Shown here piece after piece: positions 1 to 9,427 of a DNA stretch of 64,000 nucleotides. The DNA is taken from assembly GCA_947378425.1 (NCBI GenBank), contig CANCJV010000001.1, forward strand, positions 1 to 64,000, given 5' to 3'. Source of the DNA: Synechococcaceae cyanobacterium. Its GTDB lineage: Bacteria > Cyanobacteriota > Cyanobacteriia > PCC-6307 > Cyanobiaceae. How positions within the stretch are numbered: position 1 is the stretch's first letter; each line of letters starts with the position of its first letter. The notes beneath the pieces are model-generated. The model was not told the origin of the DNA, did not search any database, and saw only the letters and a program-made list of their open reading frames with translations. Made by a program: the position numbers and the translations under genes.

Positions 1-173
1 GTGCAGCCAGAAGCGCCCTGAACCGCAACGGCCCCGAGCCCTGGCGATCCGCACCCGAGCTCCAGGAGTTGCCTGGCAGAGCTCTCCTGCTTGCTGCGGC
101 CAACACGGACGCCAAGGCGCTCTGATGGGCCTCCGGCCAGGACCTGAGATCAGAACCGAGAAGCGTCAATCTC

Positions 174-1694
174 CTAGTGAGCCACCCGCACCAGGGCCAT
201 CTCCGCATCACCCCAGCCTGCGGGGGGCAGCAGGCTGGCAGCGGCCGGAGCCGGCCGCACTCCGGCTCCGGCCGCAAAGGCGCCGTTGACCCAGGCCAGC
301 AACAGGCCCCGCAGGGGGCCGCCGGCGGTCTCCTGGGGGCCCCGCAGGTTGAAATGATCGCCGCCAGCCACCAGCACCAGGTCATGGCCACCGGGGCTGG
401 AGGAGCGGAAGGGATCAATCGCCTCTGGATCCGCTGGAACCACCCAATCCTGGCTGCCGCTCACCAGCAGCACCCGGGCCTGCAAGGCCATCGACGAGCC
501 AGGAGCAAACAACAATTGCAGCGGCGGACTGACCGCCGCCACCGCCATCACCCGCGGATCAGCCAGGCCGGCGCGATCCGCCGCATCGAGAAAGCTGCAC
601 TGCAGCACCCAACTGAGGTTGCGACCAGGATCATCCAGGCTGCTGCAGCGCTGCTGGAGCAACTTCGAACTGGGCGTGGCCCCCGCCAGCTGCAGCGCCG
701 TGGTGGCACCCCAGGAATGGCCGATCACCACGACGCGATCGGCCTTGACATGGCCCAGCCCCGAGATCCGGCCGTCAGCCACGGCATCGATCACCGCCGA
801 GACATCCAGGGGACGCAGCTTCAGCTCCTCCGGGCCAGGCGGTGGAGCGCTGCCGGAGAGCATCGCCTGCTGCTGACTGTGATCACTGCCGGGATGGAAA
901 GGCAGGATCACCGTGTAGCCATGGCTGGCCAGATGCCGGGCCCAGCCCTCGAAACTGGTGGGGCCATCCCAGAGGCCATGGGAGATGACAACCAGTTGGC
1001 CATTGCCCCCCTGGGAGGGCCTGATCACCTCCATCTCCAGGGGAGCAGGGCGGTGCTTCACCACCAGGCTGGCCTTGCTCTGCTGCAGCGCCAAGGGACC
1101 GGCGGCCTCCATCCGGGGATCCACGCTCACCGCCGGCTGACTGGCAGCCAACTGCCGCGCCTCCGTTTGCTGGCGCTTGAGCCGGTTGAGACCACGCAGG
1201 GCCGGCTCGAAATCCAGGGTGGCGGTATGCCCGGGCAACGCCTGAATCAGGCCCAGAACCGTGAGCTCGCCGTTGACCTTGGCCTTCTCAAGGGCCTGAT
1301 TGAGCTGCTCGCCATCCACCCGGTTCGGCAGGCCATCGATCTTGCCCAGAATCGACGCCACCAGCAGGGCTTGCTCAAACAGGGGCGTGCCGGCCGAATT
1401 GGCCACCAGCTTCTTGACCCGCAACGGCAAAGGAGTATCGAACAGCTGCTCGAGCTGGCGACCGAGGGCGCCGTTGCTGGCCCGATCCAGCTCGGCCAGG
1501 TCACTGTTTCCCTGCCGCAGCTTTTCGCGGCTGCCGAGCTCACTCACCTTGATGATGAAGTTGGTGTCCAGCAGGGGCAAGCGCAGCTGGATTTCTTCCA
1601 GAGCGCGGGCCGGGCGGCCCCAAAGGCTCGACGCCCCGACCAAGGCCAGCAGGCCAAGGCACAAGCCCCGACGACGGTGAAGACGAGTCCGCAA
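174..1694 (-). CDS. alpha/beta hydrolase with N-terminal DUF1400-like domain (secreted)
   Basis: 506 aa ORF; signal-like N-terminus, DUF1400-like N-terminal half, GHSWG nucleophile elbow and VISHGLWDGP oxyanion region. Confidence 0.85.
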   Translation of the reverse strand: MRTRLHRRRGLCLGLLALVGASSLWGRPARALEEIQLRLPLLDTNFIIKVSELGSREKLRQGNSDLAELDRASNGALGRQLEQLFDTPLPLRVKKLVANSAGTPLFEQALLVASILGKIDGLPNRVDGEQLNQALEKAKVNGELTVLGLIQALPGHTATLDFEPALRGLNRLKRQQTEARQLAASQPAVSVDPRMEAAGPLALQQSKASLVVKHRPAPLEMEVIRPSQGGNGQLVVISHGLWDGPTSFEGWARHLASHGYTVILPFHPGSDHSQQQAMLSGSAPPPGPEELKLRPLDVSAVIDAVADGRISGLGHVKADRVVVIGHSWGATTALQLAGATPSSKLLQQRCSSLDDPGRNLSWVLQCSFLDAADRAGLADPRVMAVAAVSPPLQLLFAPGSSMALQARVLLVSGSQDWVVPADPEAIDPFRSSSPGGHDLVLVAGGDHFNLRGPQETAGGPLRGLLLAWVNGAFAAGAGVRPAPAAASLLPPAGWGDAEMALVRVAH

Positions 1695-1989
1695 GGTGGC
1701 AGCAGTCAGGCGTTCAACAGGCTCGCATGGACCTGGAACAACGAAAACCGTCCGGAGGCTCCTGTTGACTGCCTCTGCAGACCCGTGTCAAGGCCTGATC
1801 ACCAGGGTTGCGGGCAGCGATGACTCGTGGTCTATGAACAATTAAAAGCAGAAGGTGCGCTCAGATTTTTGGCGTAGATACTTCGAGCGAACAACAGCAC
1901 TGAAAGGCAACAAAAGCTGCTTAATCAGCGGCAGGGGCTTCATTGTTCCTATCAGCTACAGTATGATTAACGAACAACTAGAGCGCCGG

Positions 1990-2748
1990 ATGCAGTTCAA
2001 GCCAATGAGACACTCCAGTCTCCTTGCCATGGCAGGCCTCAGCTGCCTCACCATACTTCTATCTCCGTCACCTGCCCTCGCGATGCACATCGCCGAAGGG
2101 TTTCTACCAGTTCCATGGGCAGCCTTTTGGTGGCTTGTATCGCTGCCCTTTTTGCTGGTGGGCCTTCGCTCCCTGAGCCGCATCACCAAGGAGCACCCTG
2201 AACTCAAATTGCTACTTGCCCTGGCCGGCGCCTTCACCTTTGTCGTCTCGGCCCTGAAGATTCCATCTGTCACAGGCAGCAGCTCCCACCCCACTGGCAC
2301 AGGCCTTGGGGCAATTCTGTTTGGCCCCTCGATGATGGCCGTGCTGGGGGGCATCGTGCTGCTGTTCCAGGCCCTGTTGCTGGCCCACGGGGGATTGACC
2401 ACCCTGGGCGCGAACATCGTCTCGATGGCGATCGTGGGCCCGACAGTGGCTTGGTGGACTTTCAAAATCCTGCGCTCATCGGGTTTCCCGCGCCTGGCAG
2501 TGTTTGCTGCAGCGGCCCTGGCAGATCTGGCCACCTACTTAGTGACTGCGGCCCAGCTGTCGCTGGCCTTTCCTGCGGCCAGCGGTGGTTTTACCGCCTC
2601 GTTCGTGAAGTTCGGCAGCATCTATGCAATCACCCAGGTGCCATTGGCGATCACTGAGGGCCTGCTCACCATGTTGGTGTGGAACTGGCTCCAGACTTAT
2701 GGCAAACCCGAGCTGGCCATCCTTCAATTGATCCAACAGGACAACTGA
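1990..2748 (+). CDS. cbiM: cobalt/nickel ECF transporter substrate-binding protein CbiM
   Basis: [17 protein letters not shown] motif and multi-TM; followed by cbiN, cbiQ, cbiO. Start placed at MQFKPM rather than the longer ORF start. Confidence 0.9.
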   Translation: MQFKPMRHSSLLAMAGLSCLTILLSPSPALAMHIAEGFLPVPWAAFWWLVSLPFLLVGLRSLSRITKEHPELKLLLALAGAFTFVVSALKIPSVTGSSSHPTGTGLGAILFGPSMMAVLGGIVLLFQALLLAHGGLTTLGANIVSMAIVGPTVAWWTFKILRSSGFPRLAVFAAAALADLATYLVTAAQLSLAFPAASGGFTASFVKFGSIYAITQVPLAITEGLLTMLVWNWLQTYGKPELAILQLIQQDN

Positions 2749-2751
2749 GCC

Positions 2752-3072
2752 ATGAAGAACAACGCTTCCAAGACGCCCACTCGCCAATGCTGGCTGTTGA
2801 TAATAAGCGTGATCGGCCTGTGTATTTTCCCTGTGATCTTCGTGCGGAGTAAGTTCACCGGCTCAGATCAGCAGGGCACCGAAGCGATCGAAAAGATCCA
2901 GCCCAGCTACAAACCTTGGTTCAAGTCGGTGATCGTGCTGCCAAGCAAGGAGATCGAGAACCTGATGTTCAGCACCCAGGCCGCCCTAGGTGCTGGTGTG
3001 CTGGGTTTTGTGATCGGCCACTACCACGGCCGCAGCTTGGTGCAAGAGCGGAACAAACCACCAATTCCATGA
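2752..3072 (+). CDS. cbiN: cobalt transport protein CbiN
   Basis: Two TM segments with GTDQQ-like and AALGAGVLGFVIG motifs; position between cbiM and cbiQ. Confidence 0.85.
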   Translation: MKNNASKTPTRQCWLLIISVIGLCIFPVIFVRSKFTGSDQQGTEAIEKIQPSYKPWFKSVIVLPSKEIENLMFSTQAALGAGVLGFVIGHYHGRSLVQERNKPPIP

Positions 3073-3869
3073 GCAATCGCATCGATACCTTGGCCCATAG
3101 CAACCGCCTGAGACTTCTGCCACCAGGCCAAAAGGCGGGCTTTGCGACCACGTTGCTGCTGCTGGCGCTGGTTTCTCCGCCGCCCGTGCAACTGCTAATC
3201 AGCCTGTGGCTGGTGGTCTGGATCGTCGGCTATGCGGGCATCCCGGCGAGCACCTACCTGCCGATGTTGCTCCTGCCCTTGGGATTTGCCGCCACCAGCC
3301 TGCCCGCCATCGTGATCAATGGCGTCGGCCACGACGCTTTTGCTGTTGTACATACTGATGCCTGGCGGGGCCTGAACCAGCCGGTGGGGGGGTGGACCCT
3401 CTACATCAGCAAGCTGGGTTTAGGCCAGGCGTTGGTGTTGCTTACCCGTTCGCTGGCAGCAACCAGCGCACTGCTCTTCCTGTTGCTCACGACGCCTTTC
3501 AACGAGCTGATTCAGGTGTTCCGCAAGCTTGCCGTTCCGCCACTACTCCTGGATTTAATGGTATTTGTCTACGGCTTCATCTTCACCCTGTGGGCTATCG
3601 TCGACGAAATCGCCATTGCCCAACACGCCCGCTCGGGTTACAGCAGTTGGCAACGGTCCCTCCGCAGCCTCGGCCTGTTGATCGGCCAGCTGCTGGAGCG
3701 CTCCATGGCCAGCTACCGCGGACTGGCCTTCGGCCTCGCGGCCAGGGGGTTCAATGATGACCTGCGGCTGGTACGGTTCGTTAAATATCATTCCTCTCCG
3801 CGCCTCCAGTCCGAGGCCATCGGTGGATGTGTATTGTTAGCGGTTCTATCGGTAGCCTGGACCCGATGA
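3069..3869 (+). CDS. cbiQ: cobalt ECF transporter T component CbiQ
   Basis: ATGA overlap with cbiN; membrane protein with SMASYRGLAFGLAARG coupling motif. Confidence 0.88.
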   Translation: MSNRIDTLAHSNRLRLLPPGQKAGFATTLLLLALVSPPPVQLLISLWLVVWIVGYAGIPASTYLPMLLLPLGFAATSLPAIVINGVGHDAFAVVHTDAWRGLNQPVGGWTLYISKLGLGQALVLLTRSLAATSALLFLLLTTPFNELIQVFRKLAVPPLLLDLMVFVYGFIFTLWAIVDEIAIAQHARSGYSSWQRSLRSLGLLIGQLLERSMASYRGLAFGLAARGFNDDLRLVRFVKYHSSPRLQSEAIGGCVLLAVLSVAWTR

Positions 3870-4735
3870 GCCCTGGGCCAAATCACGAGGCCGCCTTGGC
3901 AGCAGTGCCCAAGCTGATCGAGTTTGAGCAGGTGGCCTACACCTATCCAAGCGGACTTCAGAGTTCCATCAAGTCACTATCGCTAAGGATGCCAAAAGGC
4001 TCCCGCTGCGGACTGATTGGCGATAACGGCTGTGGCAAAACAACCCTCTTTCTGCTTGCCCATGGGCTGCTGCGGCCCCAAAGTGGCCGCATCCTCTGGC
4101 AGGGAAAACCATTCAGCTACTGCCGAGAGGGCCTCTCACATCTTCGGCAGCGGATCGGCCTGGTGTTCCAAAATCCGGAACATCAACTGGTGGCAACTAC
4201 GGTGGCTGAAGATCTCTCCTACGGCCTGGTCAACATGGGGCTAGGGGACGATGAAATCCGCAGTCGCATCCAGACGATCGCCAATAGCTTCAACCTGGGC
4301 AACCTGCTTGATCGTCAGGTGCATAGCCTGAGCCTCGGCCAGAAAAAGATATTGTCTTTGGCAGACGTAATGGTTCTGGAGCCCGAACTCCTGCTCATGG
4401 ACGAGCCCACTGCCTACCTCAGTCCAGGCCACTGCATTGATTTGCGCCAGCGCTTGAACCGGATCCATACAGCTGGTACATCGATCATAGTGGCCACCCA
4501 TGACCTGGAATTCCTTAACGGCTGGGCCGATTGGCTGTTTGTCATGGACCAGGGTCAGCTTGTGATGGAGGGCCAACCTGCCGACGTGTTCAGCCAGCAG
4601 CAGCAGCTCGAAGAACTGAATCTAGGAATACCGCCGACCCTTGAGCTTCTGGCCGACTGGCGACAACTAGCCAAATCACACCTGAATCTGCCGCCTGCGC
4701 AGCTGGAGATGCTGGAGCGACAGTTGAGGCCATAA
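3866..4735 (+). CDS. cbiO: energy-coupling factor ATP-binding protein CbiO
   Basis: Walker A GDNGCGKTT, Q-loop FQNPEHQ, signature LSLGQKK, Walker B LLLMDEPTA; ATGA overlap with cbiQ. Confidence 0.92.
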   Translation: MSPGPNHEAALAAVPKLIEFEQVAYTYPSGLQSSIKSLSLRMPKGSRCGLIGDNGCGKTTLFLLAHGLLRPQSGRILWQGKPFSYCREGLSHLRQRIGLVFQNPEHQLVATTVAEDLSYGLVNMGLGDDEIRSRIQTIANSFNLGNLLDRQVHSLSLGQKKILSLADVMVLEPELLLMDEPTAYLSPGHCIDLRQRLNRIHTAGTSIIVATHDLEFLNGWADWLFVMDQGQLVMEGQPADVFSQQQQLEELNLGIPPTLELLADWRQLAKSHLNLPPAQLEMLERQLRP

Positions 4736-4999
4736 AAACATTGGCTGACAGGATGGCTGCCGAACCTCTTCCGTCCGAAGCCTGCCGCAAGGAAGACAAA
4801 CAAAGCAGAGACGCTCCAAAAAATCCCCCCTACAGCTCCAACAAGCTGAGGAGGAATATTGAAGAGGCCCTTGTAATCGGGCAAGGCATCGCGGGGGAGG
4901 GTCACAAGCGAAGCCAAGACAATTGTTGGAACTTCGGCTATCGCATGGTCTTCTTATTTAAGTGAAGTGAAGAGCCATTGCAAACAAGATGTTGCACCC

Positions 5000-5308
5000 T
5001 CAATCCCTGAATACGGCGAGATGGAAAGGCCTGTCGGCAGGTTGGCCACTTGGAGCATAGGTTCTAACACGCATCTGGTGATGGTCGCTCAGCAGGCCAA
5101 CCGTGCAAATTCCAGGCTCAACATCTTCATACATCTCGCTACCGACGACGCAGGAAAAATTCGTTTTGGCCGAACCCTGAAGCTCATCCTGCCAGGAGAG
5201 AACGTAGACACCAACACCCACCTTCTCACAGCTAGAAATTCGGTATCCACGAACAATGCGACCATCTGCCGCAATTACACAGGCTAAGCGGGACTCAAAA
5301 TCAGCCAT
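5000..5308 (-). CDS. hypothetical small protein (fibre/tail-like beta-rich domain)
   Basis: 102 aa ORF with a coherent beta-rich sequence ending ADRPFHLAVF, resembling a recurring domain in bacterial hypothetical proteins; the competing + strand ORF looks incoherent. Confidence 0.5.
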   Translation of the reverse strand: MADFESRLACVIAADGRIVRGYRISSCEKVGVGVYVLSWQDELQGSAKTNFSCVVGSEMYEDVEPGICTVGLLSDHHQMRVRTYAPSGQPADRPFHLAVFRD

Positions 5309-5445
5309 TGCGATAAATGATTTTACAATATAAATTTAGGGGAAGACTCATGCAGGCGGTCAAACGTGAGGAAAACAACACTCGCTCAAAACGCGCGTCA
5401 TGCGGACACGCAGCCGATACTTAACTTAACAGTGGAGCTACTGAA

Positions 5446-5558
5446 GGGCACCTCAAAAAATTCCAATTCCCACCGTGGTTGAGCTCAGTAAGACTCATTT
5501 CCCAGTCTGAGCTGCCCCGATCAGGAAGTCCCGGCAAGGGCGATTTTTCGAGCCACCC
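5446..5558. mobile_element. MITE-like element with IS5-type terminal inverted repeats and TGAA target duplication
   Basis: Left end GGGCACCTCAAAAAATTCC, right end (reverse complement) GGGTGGCTCGAAAAATCGCC; flanked on both sides by TGAA (5442-5445 and 5559-5562). Confidence 0.55.
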
Positions 5559-6151
5559 TGAACCAAACCATCCCACGGGTGGATTGGCACGCCCTTGATG
5601 ACAGAGAAGCGTCGCAACGAAAAACAATCAGCCAAAGGGACCACAGGCCAGACGATTAAGCCATGGTTAAACCTGTAGAAGCCCTGCGTCCACCATCCCA
5701 AAAACTGTTTACATCAATGCAACGGGACAGGAAGGATACCAACAGGAAAGGCGGTACTGGACGCAGCGATCAGCACACCAGATTTGCCACTTCTAGCTTG
5801 GCCCGCATAGGAAACAGCATGAGATATGAATAAAGATTCGCCTTTGCTCGAGCTCAACCCCCAAGCGACAATCAGGCAACCATTACAGAAGCAAACCTCT
5901 TTATTGTCGCCCAAACCGAGAAGAAGAAGGCCTCAAAACTGGATTAAAAGCTTTTATTTGCAACCAGAACCAATGCGAATGGATGATCGACTTTTGTTTG
6001 CAATGGCAGCAATTTGAATCAAAAAAAATGGCCTGCCATCAAGACAGCAGGCCAATGAACTGACTTATGAAAACGAACGAGTCAGTGCTGTCTCAAGCGA
6101 ACATAGCTTATGCCAGCGCTTCGACAAGTATAGCAAAAGTGGCGCAACGCC

Positions 6152-6505
6152 TTACTCCTCTAGTCTTGAACGGACAGCTGCCAAACGATCCCGCAGCTCT
6201 TGCTTGCTGATTATACCCCTTGACAGAAGTGAGTGGGCAAGACTGACAAGCTGATTCTCGGGATAGGGAAGATTGGAGTATGTAGTTGCAGACAGCTCAT
6301 CCTCTTCATCACGCCGTTCCTTGAACGAGAGCAAGGAATTATCTGCGTCTGTGCAGGAATGATCGAGTGCGTCGCAAATTCCATCGAGACTCGTCTTCCA
6401 TGGAGGCAACGGGTTCTCGACTCCATACTTAGCCGAGACAATCGGCCAAGTATGGTTGCTCTCAGAGATCTCCTGAAGGAGATCTATTTTCGCTTCGCTG
6501 GTCAT
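6152..6505 (-). CDS. nitrile hydratase accessory/activator-like protein (beta-subunit N-terminal-like)
   Basis: 117 aa; C-terminal ENQLVSLAHSLLSRGIISKQELRDRL resembles the NHase beta N-terminal/P14K-type accessory family; directly downstream of the alpha subunit. Confidence 0.65.
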   Translation of the reverse strand: MTSEAKIDLLQEISESNHTWPIVSAKYGVENPLPPWKTSLDGICDALDHSCTDADNSLLSFKERRDEEDELSATTYSNLPYPENQLVSLAHSLLSRGIISKQELRDRLAAVRSRLEE

Positions 6506-6524
6506 AATTCAGTGTGGTAGCCGA

Positions 6525-7235
6525 TCAAGAACCAATGGGACGGACTGCAGGCTTTGTCTTTGTTTTGACGTTCGTTGTCACACCTGGCTTCGGAAGTGCA
6601 ACTCCAATCATGCAGTCGCGCGTAACAATTTCAGCCAGCTGATCTTCAGACCACCCATCGGTACCCTCCGGACGGATTGGCATCACCATGAAGCGGTGCT
6701 TTTGATTGGAATCTTCGATACGAACTTCGACGTTATCGGGAATTTCCAAGCCAAATTCAGCGAGGACTGGACGTGGCCAGCGGACAATACGACGGCGATA
6801 GTTGGGAGAGCGATACCATTCAGGCGAATTACCCAAAAGCGGCCGCGGATAGCAAGAGCAAAGACAACAAACGATCACGTGGTGAACGGTTGGAGTGTCC
6901 TCAAGGATCTGGAGAGCGTGAAAATCACTGATTGTCCCTGATCCGGTGGGGTTCAACCAGTCCACACCAACTTGCAAAGAGGCTTTAATTGGGTCGGTCA
7001 GCGCCAGCTTTTTAAACTCCGGGTCTAACCAAGCCTTGGCAACCAGCTTGGCACCAGGAGTGGGGCCAATGTGCTCTGCAAATTCCGTATAGATTCTATG
7101 TTGTTCGGCTGTAAAAATACCTTTTTCAATACACAGTTCTCGCACTGCAATTTCTAGAACTTCAAACTCGGTGATCTCGTCGACCATCGGTTTGACAGTA
7201 CTTTCGTGGTCGTGGTCGTGATGATGTTCGGACAT
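6525..7235 (-). CDS. nthA: nitrile hydratase alpha subunit
   Basis: Metal-binding motif VCCLCSCYPRPLLG (family CxLCSC), RRIVRWPRPVLAEFGLEIP; His-rich N-terminus MSEHHHDHDHE. Confidence 0.88.
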   Translation of the reverse strand: MSEHHHDHDHESTVKPMVDEITEFEVLEIAVRELCIEKGIFTAEQHRIYTEFAEHIGPTPGAKLVAKAWLDPEFKKLALTDPIKASLQVGVDWLNPTGSGTISDFHALQILEDTPTVHHVIVCCLCSCYPRPLLGNSPEWYRSPNYRRRIVRWPRPVLAEFGLEIPDNVEVRIEDSNQKHRFMVMPIRPEGTDGWSEDQLAEIVTRDCMIGVALPKPGVTTNVKTKTKPAVRPIGS

Positions 7236-7277
7236 GATGTTGGTGAGGCTGGTGGAGTATACAGATAAATCGGGGGG

Positions 7278-8117
7278 TCAGGCGGCAGCTTGAAGCCAGC
7301 GCTCAGGAATCTCCGTTTGTAGGGAGTCGCTCGCGGGCCCGTGGTAGGAATCCCAGAGTTCAACTTGTTTGAATCGGACAATATAGAACCATTCAGGCTT
7401 GTCTCCTTCGCGTCCCCAGGCTTCGTCCTCGGGAGCAGGACTTTCGTAGCTGACCCTAGAAATGACCCCTTCAGCACCCCTTACGTATTCGGGAGTGCGG
7501 GTATAAAGCAGTGCGGGCAAGTCACGAACCTTCACTCGATCGCCAACCTTGAACTTGGCAGGATCGGCCTGCCCTTCATACATGCTTGGATCACCCTTAC
7601 CAAGAGAGTCGGCAACCCACTTGTTGCGCTTAACTTTCGATCCATCTCCTTCAAATTTGGGCTGAGCGTCCGGAAGCCGACCATTGAGGCTTCCAGCATA
7701 ACGCTCTTGAATCTCAACCAACCGATCGGTAAGTTCTCCCCATGTGATGTATTCCTTCTCGACAAGAGTCTTGGTTGCTGCCCACAGCCAACGAAAATAG
7801 TAGGGGAGGCCAAGGTAGGCAGATAGCCCTATTTCAACGTCGGCGATTCGACGCCTCTCCTCGGAAACCCAAACACCTCCCCAACCCAAAACTTCACAGA
7901 GTACGTAGGTCATCAACTCCCACTGTTCTTCCTGTTTTTCAAGGAAGGGTTCGGCTGGATTGAGTTGTCCGCCCTGATCTTGAGGACACTTCATGTATGC
8001 CCAAAAAACATCAGAGGAAATCATGTCCCCTGAGGTCCATTCAGGCAGTTCTGGATATGATGCTTTGAGGCGAGAAATGAGGGCTAGCTTTTTTTCCCTA
8101 TGAGACGCAGTAGTCAT
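7278..8117 (-). CDS. nthB: nitrile hydratase beta subunit-like protein
   Basis: C-terminal KVGDRVKVRD...SRVSYESPAPEDEAWG...WFYIVRFKQVELW SH3-like domain; helical N-terminal LGLPYYFRWLWAATKTLVEKEYITWGEL; upstream of the alpha subunit. Confidence 0.8.
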   Translation of the reverse strand: MTTASHREKKLALISRLKASYPELPEWTSGDMISSDVFWAYMKCPQDQGGQLNPAEPFLEKQEEQWELMTYVLCEVLGWGGVWVSEERRRIADVEIGLSAYLGLPYYFRWLWAATKTLVEKEYITWGELTDRLVEIQERYAGSLNGRLPDAQPKFEGDGSKVKRNKWVADSLGKGDPSMYEGQADPAKFKVGDRVKVRDLPALLYTRTPEYVRGAEGVISRVSYESPAPEDEAWGREGDKPEWFYIVRFKQVELWDSYHGPASDSLQTEIPERWLQAAA

Positions 8118-8244
8118 TAGGAAGGCTTTGGCAATAGAACACTCTAATATTATGACCCGTGTCAAACCTTCTGTCAACGTACCCGGTCGCGGCCCGGGAC
8201 AGTTCGGGATGGCAGATCGCGAGGGCTGAATCCTTGACGGCAGC

Positions 8245-8514
8245 TTGATTTCCATTTGCATCTCAGGCAGAGACTGTTTGAGATTTGGCGCCCCTCCTGC
8301 TGGCATTTCTGAAGCGGACTGGTTGTCGTGGCCAGCCGGTGCCAGGGAACTCATCTTGACTCTGCAGGAGGAAATCGACCAGCTCCGCGCCCAACTCACC
8401 GCCTTGCCGACCGAGCTGGCCAGCCCGCGGGAGCGGATCGGCCGCAGTTCTCACAACTCTCCAGACCGTCCTCCAGCGACGGCCTTAGTGGACAGTCCCG
8501 GATATAGTAGCTAA
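8245..8514 (+). pseudogene. IS66-type transposase (TnpC) N-terminal remnant
   Basis: PAGISEADWLSWPAGARELILTLQEEIDQLRAQLTALPTELASPRERIGRSSHNS resembles IS66 TnpC N-termini; no catalytic domain follows. Confidence 0.65.
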
Positions 8515-8546
8515 AATAAGGATCGCCTCCTGGGGGGAGTCGTTCC

Positions 8547-8994
8547 ATGGCAGTTGGCCGCCCGATGCCGCCGCTGGTTCTCAGCGACGACGAGGTTCAG
8601 CAACTCCAGAGCATCGCCAACTCAAGGTCGTTGCCCCATTCGATCGTGCAGAGGTCGCACATCGTGCTGGCTTGCGGAGCCGGTGAAACCAACACAGCCA
8701 TTGCCATGCGGATGGGTTTGACGGGCATGACCGTGGGCAAGGGGCGCAAGCGTTACCGGGACCTCGGCCTGAAGGGTTTACACGACGAACTCAGGCCAGG
8801 GCGGCCTCGCACCTATGAGAATGACAAAGTGGCCGAGGTGATCAACCGGGCCCTGCAGAGCAAGCCCGCAGACGGTAGTACGCAGTGGACAGCCCCCTCC
8901 TTGGCGGCTGCTACAGGCATCTCCAAAAGTACGGCGCACCGCTGGCTACAGACCTTCTCCCTGCAGCCCCACCGCCAGAAATCGTTCAAGCCAG
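8547..8994 (+). pseudogene. IS630 family transposase, truncated after the N-terminal HTH region
   Basis: HTH region (QRSHIVLACGAGETNTAIAMRMGLTGMTVGK...GLHDELRPGRPRTY...STAHRWLQTFSLQPHRQKSFK) with no DDE catalytic domain. Confidence 0.8.
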
Positions 8995-9399
8995 AGAGAG
9001 AACCCTGGAGGGTCTCCAGTCCCCTGGGGAGGCGGATGGCAGGCCACCGGTTCACTAAAGGGGAGCCTGGGGTCCGCTTCAGTGGCTCCGCCCCCGAGAG
9101 CCTCAAGTCCACCGCCGCTCTGGTTTTCCCCATCCAGGCCGCCGGAGCAGAACTGCTGAAGATGGGCCCTGGCTCTGCTGATGCCCCGCCTCTTGGAGGA
9201 GCTTCCCGGCGTGAGGCTCTGCCTTGTAATCCATGACGCGATCGTGCTGGAGGCTCCCGAGGCTCTGGCTCAGGCCACAGCGGATCTGCGGCTGGAGGTC
9301 ATGCATGCAGGACCCGGACTCCAGGCCCGCTACCTGAAGAACATCCTTCCCCTAGTGGCGGATGTCCGGGTGGGGCGGCGCTGGGCAGAGACCCACTGA
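8995..9399 (+). pseudogene. C-terminal fragment of a family A DNA polymerase, frameshifted
   Basis: LGRR..., FPIQAAGAELLKM, then in another frame MPRLLEELPGVRLCLVIHDAIVLEAPEAL...LVADVRVGRRWAETH, matching PolA palm/motif C and C-terminus; frames meet near 9163 (ATGGGCCCT). Confidence 0.65.
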
Positions 9400-9427
9400 G
9401 GCTCGGAGCATCCGGCTGGCGGTGTGT

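Noticed and set aside
1700-1989. Possible cobalamin riboswitch upstream of cbiM
   Set aside because: No recognisable B12-box or conserved riboswitch core by eye; a covariance-model scan would be needed
4555-4917. 120-aa minus-strand ORF overlapping the cbiO 3' end (MASLVTLPRDALPDYKGLFNIPPQLVGAVGG...)
   Set aside because: N-terminal half looks membrane-like but most of the rest is antisense to cbiO; insufficient support
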